A program made the translations under genes and the position numbers. 64,000 bases of DNA, from contig CM076948.1 of NCBI GenBank assembly GCA_039566865.1, positions 14,271,001 to 14,335,000 of the forward strand, given 5' to 3'. Shown in pieces: positions 41,690 to 53,604 of this stretch. The notes under the pieces are model-generated. The model ran no database searches. It was not told the DNA's origin and saw nothing but the letters and a program-made list of their open reading frames with translations. Numbering within the stretch: the stretch's first letter is position 1; each line of letters begins with the position of its first letter. Source of the DNA: Aurelia coerulea (Eukaryota > Cnidaria > Scyphozoa > Semaeostomeae > Ulmaridae).

Positions 41690-42820
41690 TGATTTATTGG
41701 ACGGTAGCCCTTCAGTAAAGACTGATTTACAAAGGGCCCTCCGTCAAAAATTTTACAATTTAAGGAATATACTATTGAAATAATTGCAATATATGATTTT
41801 AAAATGAAAATCTAACATACAAAATTGTTTGAATTTACAGAAGAAAACAAATATGCAAAAAAGAAGCGATATCATTTCCTAAATATTTGTTTTAAAACTA
41901 TTGAGTTTTATGGCTTGTTTGGACTTAGCTGAGAGGCTGTTCCCGTGTTTTACCCCTCTGAATGAAAAACAGCTTTGACCATTTCCACGTTTCATTATTG
42001 GCAACTTTAGATCAGTAGATGTATTTCAGAGGGCATGAAGGTATCGCTGCGGGTTTCTCGAGAAAAGTTCTGTAAAGTATACACCTTTTCAACTAAGCGG
42101 CCTCGTTTTGGAAATTTTCAAAATTTCTCCAAATTGCTTCATATGAAATTTTGGACATCAGATTTAGATTCAGCACCTAAATTTTGGTCTGGTTGCAGAT
42201 TTTTATAATTCCAGTGTTCACAATTTTGATTTTACGACCATACTAAAATTTAAAATAAGGGATTTGACCGTAAATAATGACTGAGAGGGTGTAAGGTACA
42301 CCCCGAGCAATTTTCACGGTCAAATCTCTTATAGATTTTCAAACTTATTATCGTCATAAGATCAAAATCGCGAGCAGTAGGATTATGAACATTTGCATCT
42401 AGACTAAACTTTGGCTGCTGAATACAAATTCGTGGTCAAAAGTTTCGTGGGAAGAAATTTTCAAAAATTTCCAAAACGAGGCCGTTAATTGAAAAGGTGT
42501 ATTGAGGAGCAAGACCATTTAATGCCTTACATCAATTCCTTAATTTTTTGCCAACCAAGACTCTTAGTAAGAGGTGCGGCTTGGGTATCAAAATGACTAG
42601 CAGTGATTATTCTAGCAGTCCTTTTTGGAGCTTATGCAAGCGGCTTTTTCTTTGGAACTACAGCAACCCCAAACAGAGCAACAATATCGGCAATGCGGTT
42701 TCACAATACTTTTGTACAAATTAGTCAAGGAAGTGGAAGAGACGAGGCTCTTCGCATGTGTTAGGAAACCAATAGCCCTCGAAAATTTCGACGCGACATA
42801 TTTTTTCTCTTCTTATAATT
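41690..42820 (-). pseudogene. CR1/Jockey-like reverse transcriptase tail, split by a MITE
   Basis: Reading the minus strand, 42820-42505 carries the tail motif R-Y-C-C-S-V-W-G-C-C-S-S, and 42070-41700 carries LRNTSTDLKLPIMKRGNGQS, then CFSFRGVKHGNSLS and KQAIKLNSFKTNI. These order and contents match C-termini of CR1/Jockey-type proteins. The 3' UTR includes TGAAGGGCTACCGTCCAATAA. The MITE at 42082-42499 lies between the halves. Confidence 0.65.
42082..42499. mobile_element. TA-flanked palindromic MITE
   Basis: CACCTTTTCAACTAAGCGGC and its inverted counterpart GGCCGTTAATTGAAAAGGTG delimit it. Complementary arms continue inward with CCTCGTTTTGGAAATTTTCA. TA lies at 42080-42081 and 42500-42501. 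An inner inverted pair (GGGATTTGACCGT and ACGGTCAAATCTC) makes it a long hairpin. Confidence 0.88.
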
Positions 42821-42821
42821 A

Positions 42822-43112
42822 AGTTATCTAGGCCAAGACAGTCTCTAACCTGATTACAAAAAATAACAGAACTATCAAATTAGGTAAGTTACTACAGTAT
42901 AAATTTAGATACCAAAAAAATATCAATTGTCCTGATTTGACGTAGATGTCAGTTACAATAATGATAAGGCACATTAAATGGTGCTCATTTATTGCAAGCA
43001 AGATTCAGATTTAACCTTGGAACAATTTAACAAGAAAGTTGCCACCAAATTCAAACTGTGCTTGTCCTCTTGACTCAATGACCAGGTAAATTTATTCCAC
43101 ACGCTAAATTGA
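42822..43112 (-). pseudogene. family R retroelement tail, copy R1 (second half)
   Basis: Minus strand: VWNKFTWSLSQEDKHSLNLV then ATFLLNCSKVKSESCLQ and a stop, then the 3' UTR shared with 61340-61540 (GGTTAGAGACTGTCTTGGCC). The first half of this copy lies at 45066-45251; the TTAA element at 43117-45061 parted them. Homologous to 59515-59822, 61240-61618 and 63738-64000. It is the C-terminal end of an unidentified reverse-transcribed element with an H-x-C zinc tail. Confidence 0.65.
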
Positions 43113-43116
43113 TTAA

Positions 43117-45061
43117 AGGGCTAATATCACCAATTACGAAAATTTGATATATGAGCATTCTTTCACCGCTGAATTCGATGAGATCACCCAAAACGCGATA
43201 TTTTGGCAATAAGTTCCCCCAAAAGCCCTCCAAAGTTGTGAATTTGCGGTAAAATTTCAAAATTATCGCGCAAAGAACAGAAGATTGGTAACGAGCGTGG
43301 CAGCGTCACAGCAGGAAGGCGTGAGAGTCGTAGCGTAGGCCTTCATGGGAGGAACAGAACAAAGTTGCTTCTTGCCTCTGTCCGCAAATCCGTTCTTTCA
43401 ACCATGCCTGATAGGTGTATGATTTGTGACTGGAGCAATATATATGACAAAAATCTGGTATTTCTATCCATAATCTGCCTTCATTGGCGATGATCAGCTT
43501 GAAGCGAGGAAACGAGAAGGAAGAAATTGACGGAATTTATAAAGAGATAGAAGGCAAAATGGACCGATTAGAAGCACTCCGAGGTTTGCTCGGAGCATTT
43601 CGTACCAAAAGACTTCGATCGACAGTTTGCCTCTGTTCCCGGGATGGATATGTCATACCGAAGGAATTTGATATCAGATGAAATCGGGGTAAAAGCTTAC
43701 CATCAATGAAAGAACCGAATCGTAAAAGCCACATACGTCGTCTTTGTTGAATTATCAGAAAAATTGTCCTGTTTCCCCAAAGTAGACATCAGTAGTTCCG
43801 CAGAGAAGAGGTAATTCTCCAAGGTAGCATTTATATTTGAATTGAACAACGATTATTTAGGAATGACTTAAAGAATACCCTTTCCAATAGTGACAGTTGT
43901 TTATAGGTCTTTCCACTAAAATTTGGAGGTATTGTGATTTTCGTGTCAGCAGGTCAATTTTGTTGTCATTCGTTTACGATCAGGCTTACGGACACGGTCA
44001 CGGTCATTTCTAAGAGAGTTCCGAAGGAAACAAATGCTGGGAATTTTCCAATGAAAAATCTGCACGCAGGCTACCAATGAAGATTTTAATATGAATTACA
44101 CTTCATACATTTGGATCAGTAATATCTTATCATCTGCAAGAAAGTGCTTTTGACGAGAATGAAGTGAAAGGTTGGGGACTGGAAGCAGAAAATTTGTGCC
44201 ATTTCGTAAACAAGAGGCGTAAATTTGGGCCCGTTTAGCGGATTATTATTATTATTATTATTATCAATTTCTTTACCGTTGGATACATAAAAAATATAGC
44301 TAAAAGTAATCAGCTAATTAATTCCAACGTTAGTTAAAATTTTAAAATACAAATGTAACATCAGAAAAAAGGGGATAAAATATTTACAATTCATCGAAAG
44401 TATACAGTATAAATACAGTATAAAGTATAAAGTATAAACGGAGAACCCGTGCGTGGTGAATCGTGGTGAATCTTATCATTTGGCCGGAAATTTATAATTT
44501 TCCTTGTAATCTGAGGTAAGACTGTTCATATTAAGATTAGTTGTGAGTTTCTTATCATTTCAGTATGCTTTTGTCATTTTTTTATCCATTCTTCATCGGC
44601 AATGGGGTTATCTTGAATCTTGATATGGATCTTGGATGTGTAGGCCTAGGACGACGTGAAATTTGTCATACTACAGTCCTCGCTACAATCGGTGCTCGCT
44701 GTTGCTACTTCGCCTTCTTCTTCAATAACATATTCTTTGACGTCGTAGCACACATCTTTTGATTTGCATGATGATTCCGACGCTACCTCCGGCATTTATT
44801 TTATTTGTTTCTTCAGTTTATTCGCACGCGACTGATTCCCCAACAGTGCTTCGGTTGCTTGCGCGTAGTGTGCTTCCTGCTGTTACGTCACAGACCTTTC
44901 ACAATCACTCAATCCAGTTTCTTTCTTTGCCTGGTAATTTTCAGCACCTCCCCAACTTTCAGTGGCTTTTGGGGGCACTTATTGCCAAAATATTGCGTTT
45001 TTGGGTGATCTCATCGCATTTGCTTATATATCAAATTTTCGTAAATGGTGATATTAACCCT
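43117..45061. mobile_element. TTAA-flanked element, 1.95 kb, nonautonomous
   Basis: TTAA at 43113-43116 and 45062-45065. Inverted ends AGGGCTAATATCACCAATTA and, in reverse, AGGGTTAATATCACCATTTA continue for about 150 bp (43117-43265 and 44913-45061). TTAA targets are typical of piggyBac-like transposases. Removing the element with one TTAA rejoins the two halves of family R copy R1, confirming the boundaries. No transposase is present; a 65-codon frame near 43484-43681 is unassigned. A (TTA)n tract with a CR1-like 3' end sits inside at 44246-44420. Confidence 0.85.
44246..44420 (-). repeat. CR1-like 3' end with (TTA)n tail
   Basis: A TTATTATTATTATTA tract followed by ATCAATTTCTTTACCG; on the minus strand this reads as a retroelement 3' end with an AAT-repeat tail. 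Subfamily uncertain. Confidence 0.45.
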
Positions 45062-45065
45062 TTAA

Positions 45066-45251
45066 CATTTGAGTAAACGTTGGCTATTTCGGCTTCCAGG
45101 CATTTCCTGTCCTCTTGAAACTGTGGGCACATCATGTCCAAGTGAACCTCATCTCCAAGAACTTGTATTCCTAATGAAAGGCCGTATTTACAGTGCCTAT
45201 CAGATCTAGGTATCTTATTTTCCCAACCGTCCAGCCTCTATTTCAAGGTTG
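45066..45251 (-). pseudogene. family R retroelement tail, copy R1 (first half)
   Basis: The minus strand carries LGIQVLGDEVHL with C-P-Q-F, an H/C zinc-like tail before the stop-proximal part at 42822-43112. It is the reverse complement of 59515-59690. Confidence 0.65.
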
Positions 45252-47847
45252 TGTGCACTCATTCTTAACTTTGAGAAGCACTGCCTCTGTTTAAAGTCGT
45301 TTATTACGTCTAAATATGTTTCAAATTTGAAAACCGACTTTATCTGAGCATAAGAACATAGAGAAAATTTGTAAAACGAAAACGAGGCCAGGTTTGGAGC
45401 CGGTCAATCAGTCCGCTTCCGCTTTGAGAAGGCCGGGAGAAAAGGACCAATCAATCTGAAGAAATTTGGAGCGCGACTTGGAGAAGCCCTTTGCAGATTT
45501 GTGAAATCCATTCTAAGTTGGAGGAAATGTTCAAAATTATACTTGCACTAACTTCCTTTATTCTGAATATGAAGCTATTTTTGCAGACAAAGAAACCTTT
45601 TGATTTCCGAACTGGAATCGTTTCGGATGCTAATGGCTCAACGAAATCATGTTGAAACTGCCAAACCCTCTGCAAGGGATATATCAAGTTTTGCAGCACC
45701 TCCAGAATTTCAGAGAACATTTGCTTTGATCTACTGATGCAACGATAACACCATATCTAGAACTTTAGCCTTTACTAAAAGACAATGTAGCTGAATTTGG
45801 GTTAACTTTTACAAAAGGCTAAATATGTAAATATGTAATATACACCTGTGAGCAAGACATTTATAAACAACCCACAATATTAATTCTTGTTGTTCTTAAT
45901 CTTGCCACCAAATCTTCATTAAATATTGGAAAGGAAAGTGAACTAAGTAAGAAAGTATTTGATTGATCTGACAAGTACCAAAAAGGGTTTGTGAAAGGGC
46001 TACCACTGACAAATTATCAGCTGTAATGGGGCACAATCTTGATGAAACTATTTAATGATTTATGCAGACAAGCTGCTCTGCTACTCCATTCTTTTGTCCT
46101 GAGGCACATTCTTACTTCCCAAGTACAAGTTATGTTTGCCACAATAAGGATAATCTATCATAATCCTTCATATATCTCAAAGTCCAGATGCAGATCCCCC
46201 CTGGGGTACTGCTCTATCCATCATAAGTATTACTTTTCACAAAATTCATGCTGTATCTAAAATTTCCGGCCTTTCTTAAAAAATCAAGGTAAACAAAGTA
46301 AAAAGCAGGCATAAAATAGCTTGTTTTCATTGGAAAGCTCAAGTTTCTTGTATCAATTAGCTCTTGCATCAATTAGCCATTTGACCAAAAGGAATCTGTG
46401 AAGTAATTTTTTAATCATTTTGAACTGTTGATATTTGTGAAGAACAAACAGAAGTGTTATTCTGATAAACAGGTTTCAATCAATGTGTATAAATTTCATG
46501 AAAAACAACATTTTATGAACAGCAACTGGATTCATTGATTTAAGACCACATAAGCTTCAATGTAACAAAAGAGAAAGTGCAATTTCTAGCCAATGGGCAT
46601 GGCATTGTGCTTGTCAATCATAAATTCAACACTACACAATTGATTTTCCTTTATACTTCTTCTTGGGAAAATGTCTCAAGTTCACTTTGAAACCTCAATC
46701 ACATCACAGCAATGTCCAAATGGTTCAAAGAGGAGGCCGTTTACTTGCAAAATCTACTGGGTTCAGAAAACCTCCTGTGGTCCATTTAAAGAGGCAGAAA
46801 ATCCCAACATTCTCACATGAACCAGATGATGATAAACCTGCAAAAAGTAATAAAAATTTGATTGTGCAGCTGGTAACAAATGTCTCACAGAGGAATGGAG
46901 GTTGTCAGAATTAAATTCAAATTCTCGACAAATTCCTGAGAAATAAAATTATCATTTAATTGACAAGTACGTTGGTTGGTTTCACTTAAATTTCTGACAC
47001 AAAATGAGAGGAAAATACAGGAAATTAAAGGTCAAGTTAATCTTATCCCCATTAGCTCAAGTGTGTATTTGGTTTAACAATAAATCCTTTAAAAGCTGTG
47101 GTTCTTTGAATTATAATATTTGTTTCATATCAGACACTCAGTTGACATTTTCAATCCATTTAATCTAGTGTATAAAATTAATACCAGGTGGCCTATTCAA
47201 AACACAGGCCTTCCTTTGCATGCCTAGGCCATGTAAACAGTAAGAGGTGTACAGTAAAAATGACCATCAGATACCAAGTTTTCAAAGCGAAAATAAAGAA
47301 GTTTGCAAATTTTCCTGGAGAATCACAAAACACTGCCGTGTTAAGAAACACGTTGACTACCATTTTACGAAGTTTCATTGAGTGGACAGGTGGGGATTTG
47401 TTTCTGGAAATATTCTTATGAAGGGTAGTTGAGGGGCCACAATTTTCGGCCTAAACGTGTTTGCTTGCAAATTTTCTGAAAAACTTTCTCGCTGGGATAA
47501 AAGTCTTGAATCAATTACGAAAACCCGAAAGCAGGGTGCTTATGCTGTCTCTTGAACAATTCTGAGCCTCAAATTCCAAGAACTGCCACGTCAGTGCTCA
47601 TTTGATTAGGGAGGGGTCTTCTTGCCAGTAAGTCGAGATACTATGACTGGAGCAAAGTAACAGGTTTTCACAAGTATTTTGCAAATTTTCCCAGATATCC
47701 TACCTTGCCCGCCATGTTCGTTGTATCTTCAAGTTTTGTTCCCACGAAGTTTGATTGAGTGGACAAGACCAGTTTTTGGACAATATTGATTTGAAGAAAT
47801 CTCCATTTCGTGCGAAAACTCCATCATTTTGGTCACAGCAACTGAGA
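45252..47847. other. intronic or intergenic stretch, AT-rich
   Basis: No supported gene. A frame at 46663-46914 (83 codons, basic, KPPVVHLKRQKIPTF) lacks any recognised feature. No clear repeat boundaries. Confidence 0.4.
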
Positions 47848-47855
47848 CATTTTCC
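47848..47855. repeat. left target duplication of the foldback element
   Basis: CATTTTCC, repeated at 57060-57067. Confidence 0.75.
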
Positions 47856-47974
47856 GGCAGACCCTCGATGTATCAGAGAATGAATTTCCGCATGGGATAG
47901 ACTTTTATCAGAGAATGAATTTTATCTAAGGATGAATTTTATTATAATTGACTCAATTTGATTTTAAATTGAAA

Positions 47975-49190
47975 TAAATTTGTCGACTGGCTGCAGAATG
48001 TGGGTGATCCGGGTGATTCGGGTGAACCAGGCATTTTAGAACTGAAGAGACATTAAAAGAGTAACTAAGAAAAAATAACGTATCGACTGGCTGCAGAAAG
48101 TGGGTGATCTGGGTGATTCGGGTGAACCAGGTATTTTAGTACTGAAGAGACATAGAAAGAGTCACTGAGAAAAAATAAACGTATCGACTGGCTGCAGAAA
48201 GTGGGTGATCTGGGTGATTCGGGTGAACCAGGTATTTTAGTACTGAAGAGACATAGAAAGAGTCACTGAGAAAAAATAAATTGGTCGACTGGCTGCAGAA
48301 AGTGGGTGATCCGGGTGATTCGGGTGAACAAGGCATTTTAGTACTGAAGAGACATAGAAAGAGTCACTGAGAAAAAATAAACTTATCGACTGGCTGCAGA
48401 AAGTGGGTGATCTGGGTGATTCGGGTGAACCAGGGATTTTAGTACTGAAGAGACACAGAGAGAGTCACTGAGAAAAAATAAATTTGTCGACTGGCTGGAG
48501 AAAGTGGGTGATCTGGGTGATTCGGGTGAACCAGGCATTTTAGTACTGAAGAGACAGAGAGAGAGTCACTGATAAAAAATAAATTTGTCGACTGGCTGGA
48601 GAAAGTGGGTGATCTGGGTGATTTGGGTGAACCAGGTATTTTAGTACTGAAAAGACAGAGAGAAAGCCACTGAGAAAAAATAAATTTATCGACGGCTGCA
48701 GAAAGTGGGTGATCTGGGTGATTCGTGTGAACCAGGAATTTTAGTACTGAAGAGACAGAGAGAGAGTCACTGAGAAAAAATAAATTTGTCGACTGGCTGG
48801 AGAAAGTGGGTGATCTGGGTGATTCGGGTGAACCAGGTATTTTAGTACTGAAGAGACACAGAGAGAGTCACTGAGAAAAAATAAACTTGTCGACTGGCTG
48901 GAGAAAGAGGGTGATCTGGGTGATTCGGGTGAACCAGGTATTTTAGTACTGAAAAGACAGAGGGAAAGCCACTGAGAAAAAATAAATTTGTCGACTGGCT
49001 GGAGAAAGAGGGTGATCTGGGTGATTCGGGTGAACCAGGTATTTTAGTACTGAAAAGACAGAGAGAAAGCCACTGAGAAAAAATAAATTTATCGACGGCT
49101 GCAGAAAGTAGGTGGTCTGGGTGATTCGGGTGAACCAGGTATTTTAGTACTGAAGAGACAGAGAGAGAGTCACTGAGAAAAAATAAATAA
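47975..49190 (+). repeat. 101-bp satellite array, left arm
   Basis: About 12 units. Each reads TCGACTGGCTGCAGAAAGTG, GGTGATCTGGGTGATTCGGG, TGAACCAGGTATTTTAGTAC, then TGAAGAGACA and a CACTGAGAAAAAATAAA end. Unit starts fall near 47981, 48082, 48183, 48284 and so on. Frames read from it are artefacts. Confidence 0.95.
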
Positions 49191-49555
49191 AACTTACAAA
49201 GAAAACGTGCACAAGACTTTTCCATGCCAATTTTCAAAATAACTGGACCCATGTTTCTGTGAAAAATGTTGAAAGTAATATATTTGGGCAGTACATCCCG
49301 CCGTACTTACATCTCTCCACCACCAAAATCATATTAATTACCCTCCCACCTCCCTGTTCTGTCGAATCAGGATCCTCCTGATTCTGTCATTTTTACAAGT
49401 ACACACAAGAGTAGTTACAGTGCTACGTGCGACCCTCTTTGCGTGTCCTGGCTGCGCTCAAATGATGATTTCATCCTCTAGAATTTTATTCTCTTGGATT
49501 TCATTTCATCAGCTTGCATTTCATTTTCATCCGCTTGGGTGTCATCCGCTTGGAT
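49191..49555. other. unassigned start of the foldback interior
   Basis: No gene or named repeat recognised. Confidence 0.4.
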
Positions 49556-50090
49556 AGGGTGGAGTGTGGTGATGTGGGTCTTCGGGATAAAGTTGGTTTA
49601 GTGACCTTTTTTCTACAAATATCCTTCCCCATCGAATCGAAGAAATGTTGGCTATTTTTCTGGTAATGTTTACGTGATAAGCTGCCTTTTTATACAAAAC
49701 ATTCGTCTTGGATGTATCTTTACTCATTTTATTAAATAATTTTACTGAACGGCCTACCGTGGAAAAATCTCGAAGTCCACAAGAACTTTCGCCTACCAAT
49801 ATTGTTATTTTGCTTTTCTGGTCGATTTAATGAACATGAAACGAGAGTTTAATCTTTCACAAGAGAAATAACATTTATTTCAAAGTCATTGAAGCAAATT
49901 TTTTTTATGTTTGTTTTTTACCAGGTGAGGTAATGTCGGGTACTGAGAATTCAGCCATAACTCAAATCCAAAACGAAGCCTTTAATTGCTTGCATTTTTC
50001 GCACTGGTCCTGCCACGTTATTTTTTACTATGACTGCAGCTGTCTTGTAACAAAAAAATGGGAGTAATGAACGGTGCAGATTTTACTTTT
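49556..50090. mobile_element. TAGGGTGG element, truncated copy
   Basis: It shares with 52476-53100 a start TAGGGTGGnGT, TATACAAAACATTCGTCTTG-like and TTTACTGAACGGCCTA blocks, AAGTCATTGA and ACTGAGAATT, at roughly 70 percent. Its right end is missing. Confidence 0.7.
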
Positions 50091-50931
50091 TAACATGGCC
50101 GGTGCAAAAAATGTAATGGGCAGGGCAAACTGCAAACTAGCTTTTGCATAGAGGTCGACAGTTTTTATAAAGCGGACATTTACGGGCAATAACATATTAT
50201 AGATCAAGATGAAGTTTGAAACATACAATTTATCATTTTGAGTTGTAAATTATGCCATATGAGAAATGTTTGGATGGATGTGTATAAAATGAAGCAAAAT
50301 TGCCTTTTCGGTTGTTAGCAAGAACGATTCATTCATTCAACCATGATTCAACCCTTCATCTAGTAAACTATTGTGCGGGGTAGATACATTTTTATCAAAA
50401 GGAAAAGAAAGGGTGACGGGGAAGTTGGATTTTTACAACAATTTCATTCGGGGCGAGCAGATTTTAGCAAGACATTTTCTTCCCCACCGGTACCGACCAT
50501 GTCATATAATAAATATAGATTAGAGATAAATTGGTTCTTATCTTATTCAGGGCTTTCAAAAATTTCTTTCCTTCACATTCAAACTTTTCAGGGCTTCATT
50601 TACTGTCAGTTCACATCACTTGAGTTTATGAGGTATCATTCTTGTCATTCACAACAGCAATTTGTGGAAGAAGCTTAAATTTCTATAAAACCCAAAGAAA
50701 AGCTTTCAACGGGCCCTCATCGGATAATATAAAAATTCCTGATTCTTCCATAAACCTCTGTTGATGAAGACCCCATGATCTCTACAAATAAGAACTTAAG
50801 TTTGCAGTCCTGATCGATCTAATTTTTGCTAAATTTCCTGAAATTTCGCATGGACGTATTTCCTTTATAAGAAACCAATAATTTCAGCCAGTACTTGAAG
50901 TTTCTTAAAATTATCAGACTTTTCCTTTCAG
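50091..50931. other. unassigned foldback interior
   Basis: No gene. The last 70 bases show family B words (CTTTATAAGAAACC, AGTTTCTTAAAATTATC). Confidence 0.4.
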
Positions 50932-51301
50932 TACACGTATTTTTTTATAAGAAACTCTAAGAATTTGGGCCAGTACTGGGGGTCTCTTAAAATTATCAGA
51001 TTTTGAGTACTCAGAGTTTCTTACGAGTTACTTAGAGGTTCCATAACAATCTTCATGTTCATTACCTGTGCCCTCGTGAACATTTCAAAACAAGGTTTTA
51101 TAAGCTTTTCCAATGTTTAGAAATTACTCAAGTACCTTATGAGTAGCATGATACAGGAAAAAAATGAAAGTAAAGTAAAAATATGTCGAGGATTTCCTTT
51201 ATCAAAATGAATAGTTTCTTAGTTATTATATTCCCAGTACTGGAGTTTCTTAATTTTTTGGCAATCTGAGAGTTGAGTTTCTTATAAAGAAAATACGTGT
51301 A
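50932..51301. mobile_element. family B MITE, second copy
   Basis: The ends TACACGTATTTTTTTATAAG and CTTATAAAGAAAATACGTGT are inverted; the inner continuation GAAACTC pairs with GAGTTT. GTTTCTTA motifs recur inside. Flanking family B pieces at 51005-51085 and 51302-51385 are direct repeats (CCATAACAATCTTCATGTTC). Confidence 0.75.
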
Positions 51302-51360
51302 CTCGGAGTTTCTTACGAGTTTCTTAAAAGATCCATAACAATCTTCATGTTCAATACCTG

Positions 51361-51379
51361 CCCCCCCCCCCCCCCCCCC
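51361..51379. repeat. poly(C) tract
   Basis: A run of 19 C bases beside the left end of the GGTAAAGTGCGAG element; a 14-C run lies beside its right end (53533-53546). Confidence 0.9.
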
Positions 51380-51394
51380 TCGTGATATGGTAAA

Positions 51395-51610
51395 GTGCGA
51401 GTTGCGAGTTGCAGTTGCGAGTTTCGAGTTACACTTATTTTGCGAGTAGCGAGTTGTGAGTTGCACTTATTATGCGAGTTACGAGTTGCAAGTTGCATTT
51501 AAGTTGCGAGTTGCAAACTCAAAAGTGCGAATTGGAAACTCAAAAGTGCGAGTTGGAAACTCAAAAGTGCGAGTTGGAATCTCAAAAGTGCGAGTTGAAA
51601 CTAAAATTAT
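51395..51610 (+). repeat. GCGAGTTG minisatellite
   Basis: Short units GCGAGTTGC with variants, then about four 23-bp units ending CTCAAAAGTGCGAGTTG. A similar but inverted, shorter set stands at 52430-52470 and 53501-53520. Confidence 0.85.
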
Positions 51611-52475
51611 GAGTTACCTCTTTTCTTTTGAATGAATGCATTTTTCGCCAAATAAAGCGGTTTTTTGAAGTTGCAATTGAATTTGGAACTGTTTTATGGA
51701 TTCGTAATTTTCTTTATAAGAAGCTACGGGGGCCTATTACAATTTGCAGCTTTCATTCTCCCCAAGTTGTTCACGAATGTTACTGTAATGCAGTAAATTG
51801 TGGACTTGCCTTAGTTGTCTTAAAAGAATCACGATCTGACTTTTTCTTTTATAAGAAACTTGGATAAGCCCATAGTACTAAAAGTTTCTTAACTTCCAGG
51901 CCCCACGACGCCCCTGACTTCACGTGAAATAAAGAGATAAAGCTTGCTATGGCTGCCCAATTAATTATTCTCTGTTCAAATAATGTTCAAAAATCTGTTC
52001 AAAAAATGTCTGAAACGCGTCTCAACAAAGGCTGCATAAATTAAGTTCCAGAACTCTGGAACTGTAGTAGCAAGCTTTTGCTCATTATTGTTTCGTAAAC
52101 TTTTTCTTCTTTTGAAATAATGGGTTTACGCGTAGGCTATAGAAGCGATGGGTGGTCAATTGGAAGTTAAGAAACTTTTCAATCTTTAAGAAACTTTTCG
52201 ATCAATACAGCCTGTTACCAACTCAAGAAATACCAAAGAGAATAATTTTTCTTCCCTTTCGACTAATTAACCGAGCTCACAGCAAAATCCTTTATTAGCG
52301 GCTCCCTGTGAATTAAAAAAACAGTTCTTTATACTCCCCTAATCTTGACAAAGGCTCTCCAAAAAATCACAATGTTTTAGCTGCAAAAGTTGGAAAACTT
52401 CGGAAAATCTGAGGTTTTTTTTACCGAACTCGCAACTCGCATTTTAAATGTACCAACTCGCACTTTTCACTTGGG

Positions 52476-53496
52476 TAGGGTGGGGTAATTTGGGTCTACG
52501 GGGTAAAGTGGGTCTACTGAGCTTTTTGCTAGAAATATCCTTTCTCGTTAAATGGAAGGAAGGTTGGTTTTTTTATTTCAATGTCTACATGATAAACTGC
52601 CTTTTTTCATAAAACATTCGTCTTAGATGTATTTCCTCTCGTTTTATTAAATAACTTTACTGAACGGCCTAGTGTGCAAGAATCTCAAAGCCCAGGAAAG
52701 CTTTCTCCTGCCACTGTTGTTTTGCTTTTCTGGTCAATCTAATGACCATGAGGTGAGAGTTTGGTCATTTACAAATGAAATAACGTTTATTTCAAAGTCA
52801 TTGACGCGATCGTTCTTTTTATATTTGTTTTTTACCAGTTGGGGTAATGTGGGCCTACTGAGAATTGAGCCATCATTCAAATTCAACGAAGCCTTGAATT
52901 GCTTAAATTTTCGCACTTATATTCATCTTGCCACGTTGTTTTCTGTCTAAAATGCGAAAATGGGTTTCCTATTACCGCAGTTGCTGTCTTGTAACCAATA
53001 AATTGGAGTAAACATACTGAAACCATTTTTATTTGACTGTTATTATCCAATTCGATCACTGACTTGCAAGTCACAACGATGGCGGATCACAGCATAATGA
53101 CCGTAGTTTTAGTTTCGTCGCGGAAACGGGATTGCTTTTGCGATAAAAGGCAAAGCTTGTGATTTTATTGAAATAGAGAATAGTTGAGAAAGGTATTTCC
53201 ATTAATTTGTCTAATCATTTATCCTTTTGCATTCCAATATTGCACAAGTTTTGAAAATAGACCCACTCTTCCCGCTCGTCGGAAAAAATGGGCCTATTTT
53301 AGTTGCCATAAGAGAAAATTTTTTAAAAATATTTAACTGCCTTTGTCAGAGCTGAGATTTTTTTCCCAAGAAACAAGAAGCACTGAATGTCAATTAAACG
53401 AAGCTTTTGAAATTGTTTGCATTTTATTGTCGTTTTACCAGCTATCCATTTTGAGATTTCACTCATTTTAGACCCATATTACCCAACCCTACCCTA
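52476..53496. mobile_element. TAGGGTGG element, full copy
   Basis: Ends TAGGGTGGGGTAATTTGGGT and ATTACCCAACCCTACCCTA are inverted over about 25 bp. The inner sequence repeats GGGTCTAC. No protein frame. It is the longer sister of 49556-50090. Confidence 0.7.
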
Positions 53497-53604
53497 TTTA
53501 CTCGTAACTCGCAACTCGCACTTTACCAATCCACCCCCCCCCCCCCACTCCCTGAACGTTTCGAAACAGAGCCGTTGAAGCCTTTCCAATGTACCATAAA
53601 GTTT

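Larger units (their letters stand above)
51389..53527. mobile_element. element with GGTAAAGTGCGAGTTGCGAG ends
   Basis: Left end GGTAAAGTGCGAGTTGCGAG and right end CTCGCAACTCGCACTTTACC are inverted. Next to the left end lies a GCGAGTTG minisatellite (51395-51610), including four units of AACTCAAAAGTGCGAGTTGG. It is nested in family B/A sequence, since the flanks on both sides resume a sequence like 51040-51120. It contains the TAGGGTGG element at 52476-53496. Confidence 0.7.

Noticed and set aside
47975..49190. Regular repeats that might be read as a CRISPR array
   Set aside because: Units are about 101 bp head-to-tail without unique spacers, in a eukaryotic setting. This is a satellite array.
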